From contig NW_025401126.1 of NCBI RefSeq assembly GCF_011075055.1, positions 139,501 to 203,500 of the forward strand: DNA of 64,000 nucleotides, written 5' to 3'. Shown in pieces: positions 24,306 to 36,699 of this stretch. Position 1 is the stretch's first letter, and the number at the start of each line of letters is the position of its first letter. A program made the position numbers and the translations under genes. Under the pieces are notes generated by a model that did not search any database, was not told where the DNA came from, and saw only the letters and a program-made list of their open reading frames with translations. This DNA comes from Mangifera indica (lineage: Eukaryota > Streptophyta > Magnoliopsida > Sapindales > Anacardiaceae).

Positions 24306-24309
<4 letters not shown>

Positions 24310-24359
<50 letters not shown>
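24310..24359 (+). repeat. (AT)n microsatellite, about 50 bp
   Basis: An uninterrupted AT dinucleotide repeat. Confidence 0.95.
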
Positions 24360-24363
<4 letters not shown>

Positions 24364-26237
24364 TAATTCACTTTAACTGATGACTCACATATAATTATAA
24401 ATCTAGCTTAGATTTATCTAATTAGAGAAATCTAATCTAATTCTTTACTTTCTCACATACAACTCTAACCATTCAGGATTATTTTATTTTAGTCTCTTAG
24501 TACCATAAAATATCCTTTTTGAGTCTAAAAATCTTTCCAAGACTTAAAACCCTTAATATATAATCTAAATCAGATCTGACATAGATTCAATTTGGAATAT
24601 CCTATGCCTCCAGAGTTCGTTTAACTCCTTTTTGTGTGTGACCTATAGACTTTCCAATAAATCAATAGTGACCGAATTTGTATCGAGCTCCCAATTGAGC
24701 ATCCATCTGGACAAACTAAGAGCAGCTTTTAGCAAGATATCATGGCCATTTGATTAGTGAAGTGTCAACATATGACTTCTTAACCTGTTAATTACATGAT
24801 TGCTCATACAATTCGATTCTTTCGTCATACGATATCTCTTCAATGTTAAGGTATAGATAAAGTGTCTCCCTAAAAGATCCTCGAGTTACGTAGACTGACT
24901 TTTGTCAACAATAAAAGAATTATCGGATTGAGCATCAACTCAATGCCACTATGGTCATAGATTTAATTTATTGTTGTCATCCGTTAGAGGTCTGTAACTA
25001 AGATATTAGCTCTCATGCTCAAGATTGATGAATTATTTGTTGATCCATCATAGCTTTCATATAGATCTCGATATGGCCAATTGCAACCTTTCTAATAAAT
25101 CTTCTAACTAGACTATGTTAGGTTGGTGTCAAACCATACCAATCATTTCACAAGATAGTCTGACAACCTCAAGTTTAAAGATCACATGTATCTTCATTCA
25201 CTAAAAAGATATATTTCATAGACATTAAAACAACCATCCATATAGAATCCTCTTGGCGGGTTAGTTTAGTGAACATGTCTACAACATGCACCTATGTCAG
25301 TAAACAACTTTTACAAGTGAGAACTATCATCATTTTTTGATGAGATCATTCAACACTATGATAACTTTATCACTATTACCTATAACTTTGGTCATGGTAA
25401 TATTAGAGTTACAGATGTTTTAAGAATAATTACCAAATATACACATAAGATTCTTACGATCAAGTGCCAAACACTGATCTCCTTATCATAGTTTAACCAT
25501 TCTTAGGACATTTGTCTGAGTATATATTATATGTTTTATAGACAAAGAATGTCATAGTAAATTACAAATATAATCTTTATTAATAAATTTGTATCATCAT
25601 GGGGATTAGCTTTAAGGCACCAACCCCAATAATTATTATGTATTTCAATATTCTCATACGAGATATCAACTATCATGCTTGGTGAGTGACAAATCCTTTA
25701 TTGACCACCATAGCTTTTATACAGATCTCAATATGGTTAGTCATCACCTTTATGATTAGCCTAATTATGTTAGCACATTAGATAATGTCAAACCATTCTA
25801 ATCCTTGTACGAAAAAGTTTGATGACCTCAAGTCTAAAGACCACATGTGCCTATAAGTTAGAGGATTTGTTTCCATAGGCACAAGAGCAACCATTCATCT
25901 AAAAGTCCTCTTGTCAAGTTTATCTAATGAATAGACTATAATACCAACACTATAATGCAACACTATTACTTTTGTGCTCTTGGTCATAGTTATATCAAAA
26001 TTAGGAACATTTCTAGAATGGTCATTTGATGTGTTACAAGGTTCCCATAATTAGTATGATTATATCATTTTAAGGATATATTATTCTTACAAACATATTA
26101 TGTTTAACATTAATATACATAATCAATATAATACCATTTACTAATAAATAAGTAAATTATATAATTACAAATGTACAAATCGGTTGACTTTAGGGCATTA
26201 CACTAACAATAAGAACCCTATGTCTATAGTTTTGATT

Positions 26238-27537
26238 TGTAACACCCATAAGTACGTCTCAACAACAAAATAGTCTTTTCACATGTTTTATGATTAGGAT
26301 TAAGTGTGGAAAAATTGGAGTTTAAAATAAGTTTATGAAAAATTTAAGCTGATAAACGACTATGCATGAAAGATGCATCTCTGTTCATTCAATGTCATAT
26401 TAGCAAAATAGATAACATGTCATGTTAGAATTTCTTAAGGGACTCACAACCATAAATGCCTATGATGCATGCCTATGCAGTTTGTTATGGGAAAAGTCTA
26501 TAAGGAAGGCACATAATCACACATTTTAGGATTTTATTCCATAATCAAAGTTGTTTATCCTTATCCAACATTATTCAAAGAGAGTGTGTTCTAACAGAGA
26601 GATACTTAAAGTTTGGTTATGTTTTTTGGCGAGTTAGAAAGAAGTAAAAGATTTATCGATAATAGACCATCTAGCATGGGAAGAACAAGTAAGAAGGAGC
26701 TAACTCCCTATCTATATACTTTGTTGCATGAAATATAAGTCTCTAAGGCCCTAAGTCAATTTCAAAACCCCATATTCATAGTTTGCATGCTCAACACTTT
26801 AGAAATTCAATATCATGGCAATTCACATAAAGAACTTTCATATACTCATATTTTAGTACTTGTTATCTACATCATGACATTATATTTATGACAATACATA
26901 TTACAATAAGTTTAGAATCATAGAACAATCTTTCACAATTGCATAGTTATTACATAGCATGCCTAAAAATGAAATTTAAATCGAATGGGATGATAAAACC
27001 CTCTTTTCTTGGGTTTCGATAATTAACAGTTATTTATGTGGTAATGCTTTTACAATCAACTTTTTGGTGACTATGATTTCTCCTTTAAAAGCTTTTAAAG
27101 TCACCTTTTTTTTCCTCATTGTATAAAGTATATGGTGAATATATGTTTTTTTCTAAAATTTTTCTCTCGTTTGAATATGTGTCACCTTATATAATTTTTT
27201 CAAAATAAATTGTTATGAATGGTCATGCACCATTTTATACACAGGGGGTCATTGTTGTTTTAATTGCTTTATTATGTTTTCTCTTACTCCAGAACCATGA
27301 TTGTCCTATAATCGACAGTTATAAACATTAATATGTTTCACATGCACGATCATTCATGACATCAAAATTTTAGTTTTACCCCTACATGATCATTTATCGT
27401 GCATATATGATTCTATGCTACTGAAAGAGTGAAACCCTACCAAACACAACTGTTCATATTCGCAGAAATCCAAATTTGTATAAATTAAAATTGTAAAATG
27501 ACTATAATGCCTTTGGAATGTACTTATGGGTTTTATA
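26238..27537 (-). repeat. Candidate gypsy LTR (1.3 kb, solo or 3' LTR)
   Basis: On the minus strand it begins TATAAAACCCATAAGTACAT and ends GTACTTATGGGTGTTACA, a typical plant gypsy LTR end. A clustered 'catgaatgatcgtgcatg' motif lies inside. It could belong to the gypsy relic at 29010-32480, but that relic is truncated before its 3' end. No TSD was found. Confidence 0.35.
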
Positions 27538-28770
27538 GTAACTCTATCAACTTTTCCTTGTTTTTTAGTTTAATCCTCTAAGTTTACAAAATTCTTATCC
27601 TATCCTATAACTTGATAAGATAGTCGTTCTTCCTTCTTTATCATCCACTTTTGCCCTTAACCTTACATAAGTATCACTTGTCCCTCAATGAGTTTTAACC
27701 CAAAAGTTAAACAAAAGAGAAAAGACTTTAAAACCCTTGGTACATTCTTGTGGGAGTTACAATCATGGTGGAAAATAAAGAATATCACCAACCAAGCACT
27801 AGTATTTGCATATTTATTTAACAAATTATTGTTGGATCTAACAACTCTATCGATCATTGACAAGAACTATCGAAGCTAAAACTGTATCTTAACGAAAACT
27901 GTCCATACATGACCAAGAGAGAGAAAAAAGGGATAGATGTTCTTCAATAAAGAAAAAAAAATTCAACTAGAGTTTCCATTGTAAACAAATGAGACATGAC
28001 ATTTACTTGTACTAGTTTCCACAACTGCTTTCAAGTTTGCTTTCTCCATAAGTGGCAAAATTGTTAGAGATCAAAGATACTCCTTATTCGATGGGATGGT
28101 TGAAGTTATTACGTGTTTGCGAGATTGGATACAAGTAAATAGAATAGTACAGTACCAACCTAAAAATCCAAAACTACTTTGCCTTTTTAACAACACAAAT
28201 TTGAAGGAAAATGTTGATGACAATGATGATTAGTTTGTAACACTTTATTCATAATATTTTATATACTTGTAATTTGTAATTTGTACTTTACACTTTTTTA
28301 CTCAGTTAACTCTAATCAATAATACATATACATTATTCAGTTACAACATATATTATTTATTTTGCACATAAAAACTAATTTTTTATAGCATAATTAATTA
28401 AAATTATAATTTATATTCAAACTTTTTATACATTGTAACATTAATGAAATTATACTATACAATATATACTTTAATTTAAAGTTAAAAACTTCAAATTGAG
28501 ATATATTAAGTGTAAGTGTAAGAATTTATGCTAAAGAGATTTGATGATTTTATTTTTAACGTATTCAAAGGGTAATGTAAGAATTATTTTCTATGAGAAT
28601 ATGCAAAAAATAAATTAATTAATTAAGAAAAAGGAAGAAACATGCCCTAAGCCTAGGACAAATGGGTGGATCGATCCTAGTCCAAGTCATAAGGGAAAAA
28701 AAAAAGGGCCTAAGCCAAGCCTAGGGCTTATTTTCCTAGTTTAAAACTATAATTCTTAGAGTAGTTACAT
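27538..28770. other. Noncoding DNA, no gene recognised
   Basis: Short overlapping ORFs on both strands near 27663-27880 have no recognisable domain. Opposed 'cctaagcctagg' and 'gcctaagccaagcctaggg' at about 28647-28730 form an inverted repeat. Confidence 0.4.
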
Positions 28771-28911
28771 ATATAAACAATATGCACAAACAATAACATT
28801 CACCATATGATTGAATATTGTTTTATCTTTAATTTAAAAATATTCAATCACATAGTGACGTGTTATTATTTGTATATAAAGTTGTTTAAATTGTTTGTGC
28901 ATACAGTTTTA
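28771..28911. mobile_element. Palindromic MITE (family copy 3)
   Basis: Opposed ATGCACAAACAA (left) and TTGTTTGTGCAT (right) ends enclose CATATGATTGAATATTG and the opposed AATATTCAATCACATAG around TTTAATTTAAA. The core is nearly identical to the copy at 53331. Confidence 0.7.
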
Positions 28912-29009
28912 TAATAATATTATAGTTAAACTTCATAACTTGTATATTTATTAACTACACTTATATTCAAAGTCAATGAATAAGATTTTAAGGGTGTAAG
29001 TGTACTAAA

Positions 29010-32000
29010 GGCTAAGTTTGTACCCAAAGATCTATGAAGACTCATCTAGAAAGTCGATACAAATCTCGTATCTCTGTTAAAAACTATTGTTTTGGGTGCC
29101 CTATGAAGCCTAACTATCTCTTTCACATAAATGCAACCTAATTGGTCTGTAGAGGTAGTATTTTTCACTGGCAAGAAATGGTTTGTCTTGGTTAAACTAT
29201 CCACTATGACTTATATAACATTGTACCCTTGTACCCCTTAGGAGCCTTACTATGAAATTAATGAAGATATGCTTTCATTTCCACTCTAGCACACTTAATG
29301 ACTGTAACAACCCTACTGGTCTCTGGTATTCAACTTTGACTTACTGGTACGTGAGACATTTAACTGCATACTCTCCCATATCTCTCATCATTAACCACCA
29401 AAAACTCTTTCTTCAAATCTTGATATATCCTTACACCCTTTGGATATGCTGGGTAAATAAAACTGTGAGCTTCAGCCAATATTCTCTACATTAACTCCAA
29501 ATCCTAAGGTACACATGTTCTACCTTGAAACTTAGCACCCCTTCCATAACCTAAAAATTTACCTCAAGTTCATTCTTAACCCTTTGGACTGTCTACTTAC
29601 ACCATTCATTAGAAGCTTGCTTTACCTAGACTTTCTCTAGTAAGGTTGTTTGCATTTCTAATCTTGTCAATGCTTTAGGAACCCATTTTATCTTTTTCTT
29701 TTCAAACTCCACTTGGATCTCCTTTTGAACAAAAATTTGTGATAGGTATACTTTTCTACTTAAGGCATAAGCCACACATTTATTTTCCTGAGGTGATATT
29801 TGATATTGCAATCATAATCTTTGACTAACTATAGCCACTAGTGTTGTCTCATGTTCAATTCCTTCTAGGTGAAGAAACATTTTAAACTTTTATGGTCTAT
29901 AAAGATGCCACAATGGACTCCATACAAGTAATGTCTTCATATCTTTAATGCAAACACTATTATTGCTAGCTTTAGATCATGCATGGAATACCTTGTCTAA
30001 AAGTTCTTCAACTACCCTAAGGAGTAAGCTATCATTCTATCTTGTTGCATCAATACTACTTCAATTCATGCATGTAGATATCAAACTCTACCTCATCCTC
30101 AAGTATGGTTAATACTGGTGCTAACATCAGTCTATGCTTTAACTCTTGAAAGTTTTCTTTGTAGTCATCAATCCACTAAAATGGTGCCATTTTCTTCATA
30201 AAGGTCATGAAGGGCTTAGCTAACTTAACAAATTTGTGGTACCAAGAAGGTTACCTTGTCTAACCAAAACTCATACTTGGAAAATTTTGTATATGACTTC
30301 CTCTCCCTTAACCTCTGAAGCATGAATTTCAAGTGATTCTCATACTATTTCCTACTTTTGAGTACAATATGATGTCATAAAAAACACCACAAAAAAACTT
30401 ATTGAGGCAATTCTAGAATACTTTATTCATTAAGTCCATGAAATGGCTAAGGCATTTGTCAATTTAAATGGCATCACTACAATATCATAATGCTCATATA
30501 TAGTTTTGAAAGCTATTTTGGGATGTCTTTCTTAGCTACCCTAACTTGATGATAACCTAACCTCAAGTCAATCTTTAAAAACATCAAAGCTTCACTCAAT
30601 TGGTTAAACTGATCATCGATCTTCGAAAAGGGATATTTATTCTTAATGGTCATCTTATTGAGGTTTAGTAATCAATACATATTTTTAAAAACCCCGTCTT
30701 TCTTCTTCACAAACAAAACTGGAACTCCCCAGGGTGAGTAACTCGGTTTGAAACCCATTATCTAAAGCTTTTACAATTATTTTTTCAATTCTTAGAGTTT
30801 TGTAGGATACCTTAAATATGGGTGTTATGTACAATTCCAATTTTATATTGAATTTTTTCTCTCTCTTTGGCACTAACTCTAGTAGGTCATCTAAAAACAT
30901 ATTAGGAAATTCTTGAACCATTAGTATGTTATCCACTCTTAGACCTAATCCCTCTTTTTGGTCACTATATAGGTAATGAACCTTGTGCATTGTTCATTAA
31001 ACAATTTTGGGCCTTCCTACTACTAATCATCAGAATTCTTATTTGTCCTTCCTTAAACTCAAATTGATCTTCATTATTTATACTAAACTTGACCTTCTTC
31101 CTTTGATAGTAGATTTCAGCTCCAAACTTCCTAGAAAGTCCATAGACAAAATTATGTCAAAATTTGGCATCTCAAACATAATCAGGTTTACCATCATTTT
31201 TTTGCCCATGATTATTATTTTCTGCCCTAATAGAATTTACTCACTAATGACTATATCTCCATCGAGCTCTATTTTTACTTTTTGTGCTATTGTGATCAAT
31301 TTAACTTTTAGCCTTTCTATTAGGCCTTTAGCAACAAAGTAACGAGTTACACCACAATCGATTAGCGCATAAAAAAGAGTTTCAGGAAATAGCGACTGAC
31401 TAGTTATAGTTGATAGGCTAACTTGTGATTATCCTTGAGCAATTGTATATACTCTAGTTGTGGCACCACCCACAATTTGTTCTACTTTAAGTTACACTGC
31501 ATAATTTTCTTCTAAGTTCCTTGGTTACTTGTATCTAAAACATACTCCCTAACCATTAAGACACTCGCTCTAGTGTTGCTTGCCATATTTCTAACATACT
31601 AGAGCATCATACTTCTTTTGTTTCTTATTGGCCTTCTGATTTTTCTTTCTCTTTTGTTAAAAGGTCTATTGCCCTTATTGGACCTCTCATGTTGTGTCTA
31701 ATCCCTAAAGCTATTGTTACTATTTACAGGAACTATTGGTAAGGGCTTTTAATTCATCTTCTAAATGAACACCTTTGATCTGAGTACCCTACTCAATGCC
31801 TCACTATAAGTCTGAGGTGGCATTAATTTTATCATCACATAATAACTTATTATTGGATTTAGCCCATGGATGAATTTTTCCATTCTGTCAAGTTTTGTGC
31901 TTGCCATTCCAAGTATATAACTAGCCAATGCATTAAACATAGTGGAGTACTTCTTCACTGAATTAGTCTATTGTGTAAGATTGATGAATTCTTAGGCCCT

Positions 32001-32480
32001 CAAATAGGTCATATAAGTTGTCTTATATTCAACCTCAAACAATTTTTTGAAATTTGCCTAAGTTATATCTATAGTCCTCATTATCTTTAAGGTGAGGTTC
32101 CACTGAGCTCTAACATCTAATTTCAACATATAGGTGACATATCTCACTTTTTCCCTATTCGTCATATCAAACAAGGAAATAACTCTCTTAATTGACTCTA
32201 GCCACTCTTCAACTATAATAAGGTCCTTAGTACCTATAAACTTTTAGGGTTGGTGCATGTTTGTTAGGTTGTAAATTGAGTACAATTGTGTCTTCTTTGA
32301 AACTAGAGTCTCTGTTAACACTTTCTTATTCAACCTTTGAGATGTAAAGCTTGTACTGATTCACTCCCCTGAGTTAGAGCACTTTCTTGTTGTTGCTCCT
32401 TAAGTGCCTTGTAGATCAAATTTCTAATGTCTGTAATGTTCAATCCTAACTAAGGGCTGGGGAGTTATCCTCAAAGTCTG
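29010..32480 (-). pseudogene. Ty3/gypsy gag-pol relic: gag, protease, RT, RNase H, integrase
   Basis: The minus strand carries a broken gypsy polyprotein in standard order. gag lies at 31958-31761 (KYSTMFNALASYI, FIHGLNP). An aspartic protease at about 31380-31200 reads ALIDCGVTRYFVAKGLIERL, with DCG where DSG is expected. The RT start is at 30990-30685 (EFPNMFLDDLLELVPKREK, then FNIKLELYITPIFKVSYK). The RNase H end is at 29811-29626 (AYALSRKVYLSQI). The integrase core is at about 29215-29010 (VIVDSLTKTNHFLPVKN, IVRLHRAPKTIVFNRD). Frameshifts and stops separate all parts. Integrase stops abruptly near 29010, so the 3' part is lost. Confidence 0.85.
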
Positions 32481-32681
32481 AGCCTTCTACCAGTTGCCTT
32501 GACCATTACCATTCAATTATCTAGATCTTCTTATTATGAATATTGAAAACTCACAAAGAATACTAACATTTCTTGGACAAGCAGGAAATTTTATAAGTTA
32601 AACTTACAGTGATTGGTTACAAGTGCGATCGACTTGACGTAAGGGGCATATATGTATTTTTTGAAAATTTTCCTATGACAC

Positions 32682-34996
32682 TATAACACCCATTTCTAAA
32701 AGTATCTTACAATGGTAGGTTGTTTTTAAAAAAGACTAAAAATATCTTGATTAAAAATATAGAGAGGAAAACATACAAATGATGTCTCTAATTATTTAAA
32801 AAAAAAAAACCCTTATAGTTCAATATAAAAATCATTCTTATACATCATCTATTGAAAACATAATTATAAGTAGAAGAATTGACATACCTGCCCTTTCTGT
32901 CCACATCGATTGAGACCTTACACTATTGCCATCACTTGATCCTTTCACCTACGAAACAGACAAAATAGGAAAAGTTGAGTGATAAACACTCAATAAGTAA
33001 GAACATGTTAAAACTTTATTAAATTCTTATTTTACCTTAGACTCAGTTCACCCTAATCTAGTCATCGCATGTATACTATTTACTCCACTTGGATGACATG
33101 AATTGACTTTTCATCTATTTCAAACCTCGAGACCTATTGGGCCTCTCAAGCTTGCCTGACTAAATTAATCTCATGTCTCATATCTAACGATCTTCTAGGA
33201 TGCCATTTTCACTATACATTTTTCAAGTGAAATCTCACTTAACCTTAAACTGGACTGTAATTGACTTGTCAATCAAACTAAGTCGAAATATGGATTTGAT
33301 ACCTTGATCACATGAGTGCCATAACTGTGTAGTCTATTCCTTATGCCATTATCAGACTATGATTAAACTCAAGCCTACTATAGCTCACCACACCTTATTA
33401 TGGGTGATTGGATTTTCTAGTAAACCAATGGTCCTACCACAGACCATGCCCTACTAGAGGTAGAGTAAAGATTATCTCATAAATGTCCCCTTTCAACGAC
33501 CTTAAAACTTGTACCTCTGACTATAATACCATTATATTAAACATGTATGTTGTCTCGAGCTACCTAGTTATGAGCTCATTATGTTTTCACCTTTTCATTT
33601 ATGTAACCTAGACTCTTAAGGCAATAACTCACTCTCTAAGTCTTGCTTTTACTATTAGAGTGTTTAGGATTCATCATTTATTCTCAAATAATTATACAAT
33701 ATAACCAATAGTCATTCCTTCCTTATGAACGTTTGTTCATTATTTGTTCATGACGAATAAACATTATTATTCAGATGAACATTTGTCTATCATTTCTCTT
33801 TGAACATCATTTACTCTTCATCTTGCTCATTCCTAAGTCCAAAAGGGTATTCTAGTCTTTCTATGCTATGCATGATTGTTCATTTTTGTTGAATGTTCAT
33901 TCATAACGTCTCTTCTGACAAAGATTAGTGATGAGCAATACACATGCACATTCGTCCAACCTCATTCTAGAAAGTTATAAGTCATGAATGAACGTTCATG
34001 ATGTGTAAAAATACACTTCCAAGCATGAAATGCTCGTCTGTCTTAGACAAATGAATGTTTCATATGTCTAGAAAGCCTAAACTACACTATTTTTTAAACT
34101 ATAGTATGATTCATTCCATTCCATCAATTACACATATTCCAACATAATTTTAATAGTCTACACCATGCAATAACACAACATCACATGAACATAATCTATG
34201 CATAATAATAAATCAATATACAAAAGCCTGATCACTCTCCTAGGTCTCAAGTGTTCATCAATATCACACAAATCACATCATGGGCAACATTCATATGTTT
34301 TATCATTACAAAACACTAAATCAATCATTGACATACCTAGGTTCCTTATCTAGCACTGCATCACAAAACCATTACCATATTTGTATCAACACATTCATAT
34401 ATACATATCAAGAAGGAATACCACACTAATTTCACAATGAGAAACATCTCATACAATCATATAATAAAATAGCAAACAATATCCTATTTGAAATGTGAAT
34501 GAAACGACACCTTTACTTATAGATTATGGTAAAATTATGAGTTAGCTTGTTGATAACTATATCTCTCTCACTGGATTTTTCCCTTATTCACACTCTTCGA
34601 AATCTACAAGTGATTGCCAAAAACTAGACTGTTACACCTCTTCTCTCTAACACATTATCACTCTAAGGGTTTTCTATTTTCACACATTTGGAAAAATATC
34701 CACAAAATCATGAAAACTTGTCACTTTTAAATGCAATTTTCATAACAACACAAACGAAAGTTCCTCTTACGGTTGAACATTCATTCCTTATATTTAAAAT
34801 TGTGTACATGGCTCTTCCAACTATTCTAACATGGAAGGTTATGCATAAATGTTCATAAGCTTATGATTGTTCATTCATAAATTGGAACTAAAATTTATTA
34901 TTAAATTTTGACTTATTTTGGTCCACAATCAATATAGGTTGACTTATAACACTTGAAATGACTATTTTATCCTTGATCTTATTTATGAGTATTACA
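32682..34996 (-). repeat. Candidate 5' LTR of the gypsy relic
   Basis: On the minus strand it starts TGTAATACTCATAAATAAGA and ends AAATGGGTGTTATA next to the gag side of the relic, the right place for a 5' LTR. It contains many 'gaatg(a)acattca'-type motifs at 33720-34080. No primer-binding site is evident after it and no intact second LTR exists, so the call rests on position and termini. Confidence 0.4.
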
Positions 34997-35576
34997 ATTT
35001 TCTACCCCTCCAAATTTTAAAATACAAACTACTAACCACAATTTAACTTTATTGACCAAAAATGTTTTTTTTACCTATTATAAAAAGAAATCACAATATT
35101 ATTTCTAATTATTTCACTTTTTTTGAAATTATCATGTTGCCCTAAAAAGTGATTGCTAGCAATTTGACCAAATCCAACCTAAATCGCACCATTGAAGGTG
35201 TGATCTTGTTGTATTTCACTTGGCCTAGCATGATGTAGATCAAATCCAGCCAAATCAAACTAAGAAAAGGTACAATCATGTTAATAAAATTGTAGTCAAG
35301 TGTGTTGAATTGTTGAAATAACAACAAAGGTGTGATTCTAGCCAACAAAATCACATCAACCCATGTGTGATCTAATAACCCAAACTTATCTTTTTAAGTG
35401 TAATTTGACTAAAATCACACTTAAAAATGTGTTATTTCAACTACCAAAATTGCATTAGGCCTAACTAGACCTAGAAAGGTCTGAGTTTGTTGAAGCAAAC
35501 CTAACCTAGTGAGATTTTGATCAAATCACACTTTTCAATTGCATTTTGATAGAAAAAATCATAATTAGTGTGTGAT
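34997..35576. repeat. Degenerate AATCACAC / GTGTGATTTT repeats flanking gypsy element 2
   Basis: Short variants of 'aaatcacacttaaaaatgtg' and 'caccattgaaggtgtgat' recur; the array continues on the other side of the gypsy insertion at 40634-40760. The gypsy element therefore inserted into this repeat. Confidence 0.5.
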
Positions 35577-35946
35577 TGATAAGCAAGTAGAAATAAAAGA
35601 AGAAAAACTCCTAATTCAAGGAAAAAAGACCTCTAAAAATTAGAGAAAAGAATTATGTAGAAGTTGATTGTTCATTGACTTTTTAATTCTCTCACATCAT
35701 GTTTATATTGCTCTACAATTCACAACTAAATTACGTATAATTGTCATTGCACTACAACAAACAAAATTCATCAAAATTAGAAGCAAAACTAACATGGATC
35801 CATTAACTCCTTAGCCAAACTCTTAATGTAAACCCTAGTTGTAATCTTGTAACCACTCTATAGGTTGGGCCCTTTGAATAGGCCTACTATAAAAGGATAC
35901 AATGAGTTGTTGATCCATTTTTAATGAATCTACAATGACTCTATTA
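35577..35946 (-). repeat. 3' LTR of gypsy element 2
   Basis: 370 bp, collinear with 40265-40633. Its first bases on the minus strand are TAATAGAG where the other LTR has TGGTAGAG, a mutated LTR start. Confidence 0.9.
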
Positions 35947-36699
35947 TCCCCTTCCCCTTGGAAAAGAACCTTGCCCTCAATGTTTAAATAGGGATAATCT
36001 CAGTAGAGGTCCTACGATAACTCCCAAGAAGTGTCTTTTGAAAGTAGGTTTGTCTATTGTACCAAGATTTATACAAGACTAGTAGGATTAATCCATTTTT
36101 CCACAACCATTAATGGTTGTATTATAGGTTGGCTATCCATAACAATTAGAGGAAGAGACAATAGTGTTGCAAGAGTGGAAACCTTATATGGTTTTAACAA
36201 GGGAACATAAAAGGTAAGAAAAATTTGTGAAGTTACAAGAAGGTCCAAGATGTAAGTAACTTTTCCTACACGAGCAATGATTTGGAAGGGTCAATAGTAT
36301 CATTTTGCCAATTTGTGGTGAACTCTAGAGGTGACCAAAGTTTGATGGTGTAGCTACAATTTAACATAAACTTAATCCCTAACTTAGAATATTTTATCTT
36401 AACAATGAGCATCAATAGCTTTTTTCATTTTAGTTTGGGCTATTATCAAATTTTGAGGCAATTGAGCAAAAATGTCTTCACAGTTAGAATAAAAGCCATC
36501 AACAGTCACAATAGTAGAAGTGTCAAAGAGACAGCTCAATATGGTAGTAGGTAACATTCCATAAACAACCTGAAAATGGGTGAAACCAGAAGAAGAATAA
36601 ATAAAGGTGATGTAGCACCATTCTGCCTAATGTAAATATTTACCCCAAGTAGAAGGCTTGTCATGTACAAAAGCTCATAAATATTGCTCTAATCCTGAT

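Larger units (their letters stand above)
23559..26208 (+). repeat. LTR-derived region with TGTTAG...CTAACA limits
   Basis: The limits TGTTAG (23559) and CTAACA (26208) are inverted 6-mers of the kind found at LTR ends. A strong TATA motif sits at 24114. Two related segments follow each other: about 24990-25630, ending '..ggcaccaaccccaataa', and about 25655-26208, ending '..gggcattacactaaca'. They share 'ccatcatagcttt.atatagatctc.atatgg' and 'gacctcaagt.taaagaccacatgt'. No 5-bp TSD, primer site or coding domain is visible, so the exact structure is uncertain. Confidence 0.4.

Noticed and set aside
31007..31342. Plus-strand ORF of 111 codons
   Set aside because: Antisense shadow of the gypsy protease relic, which is recognisable on the minus strand.
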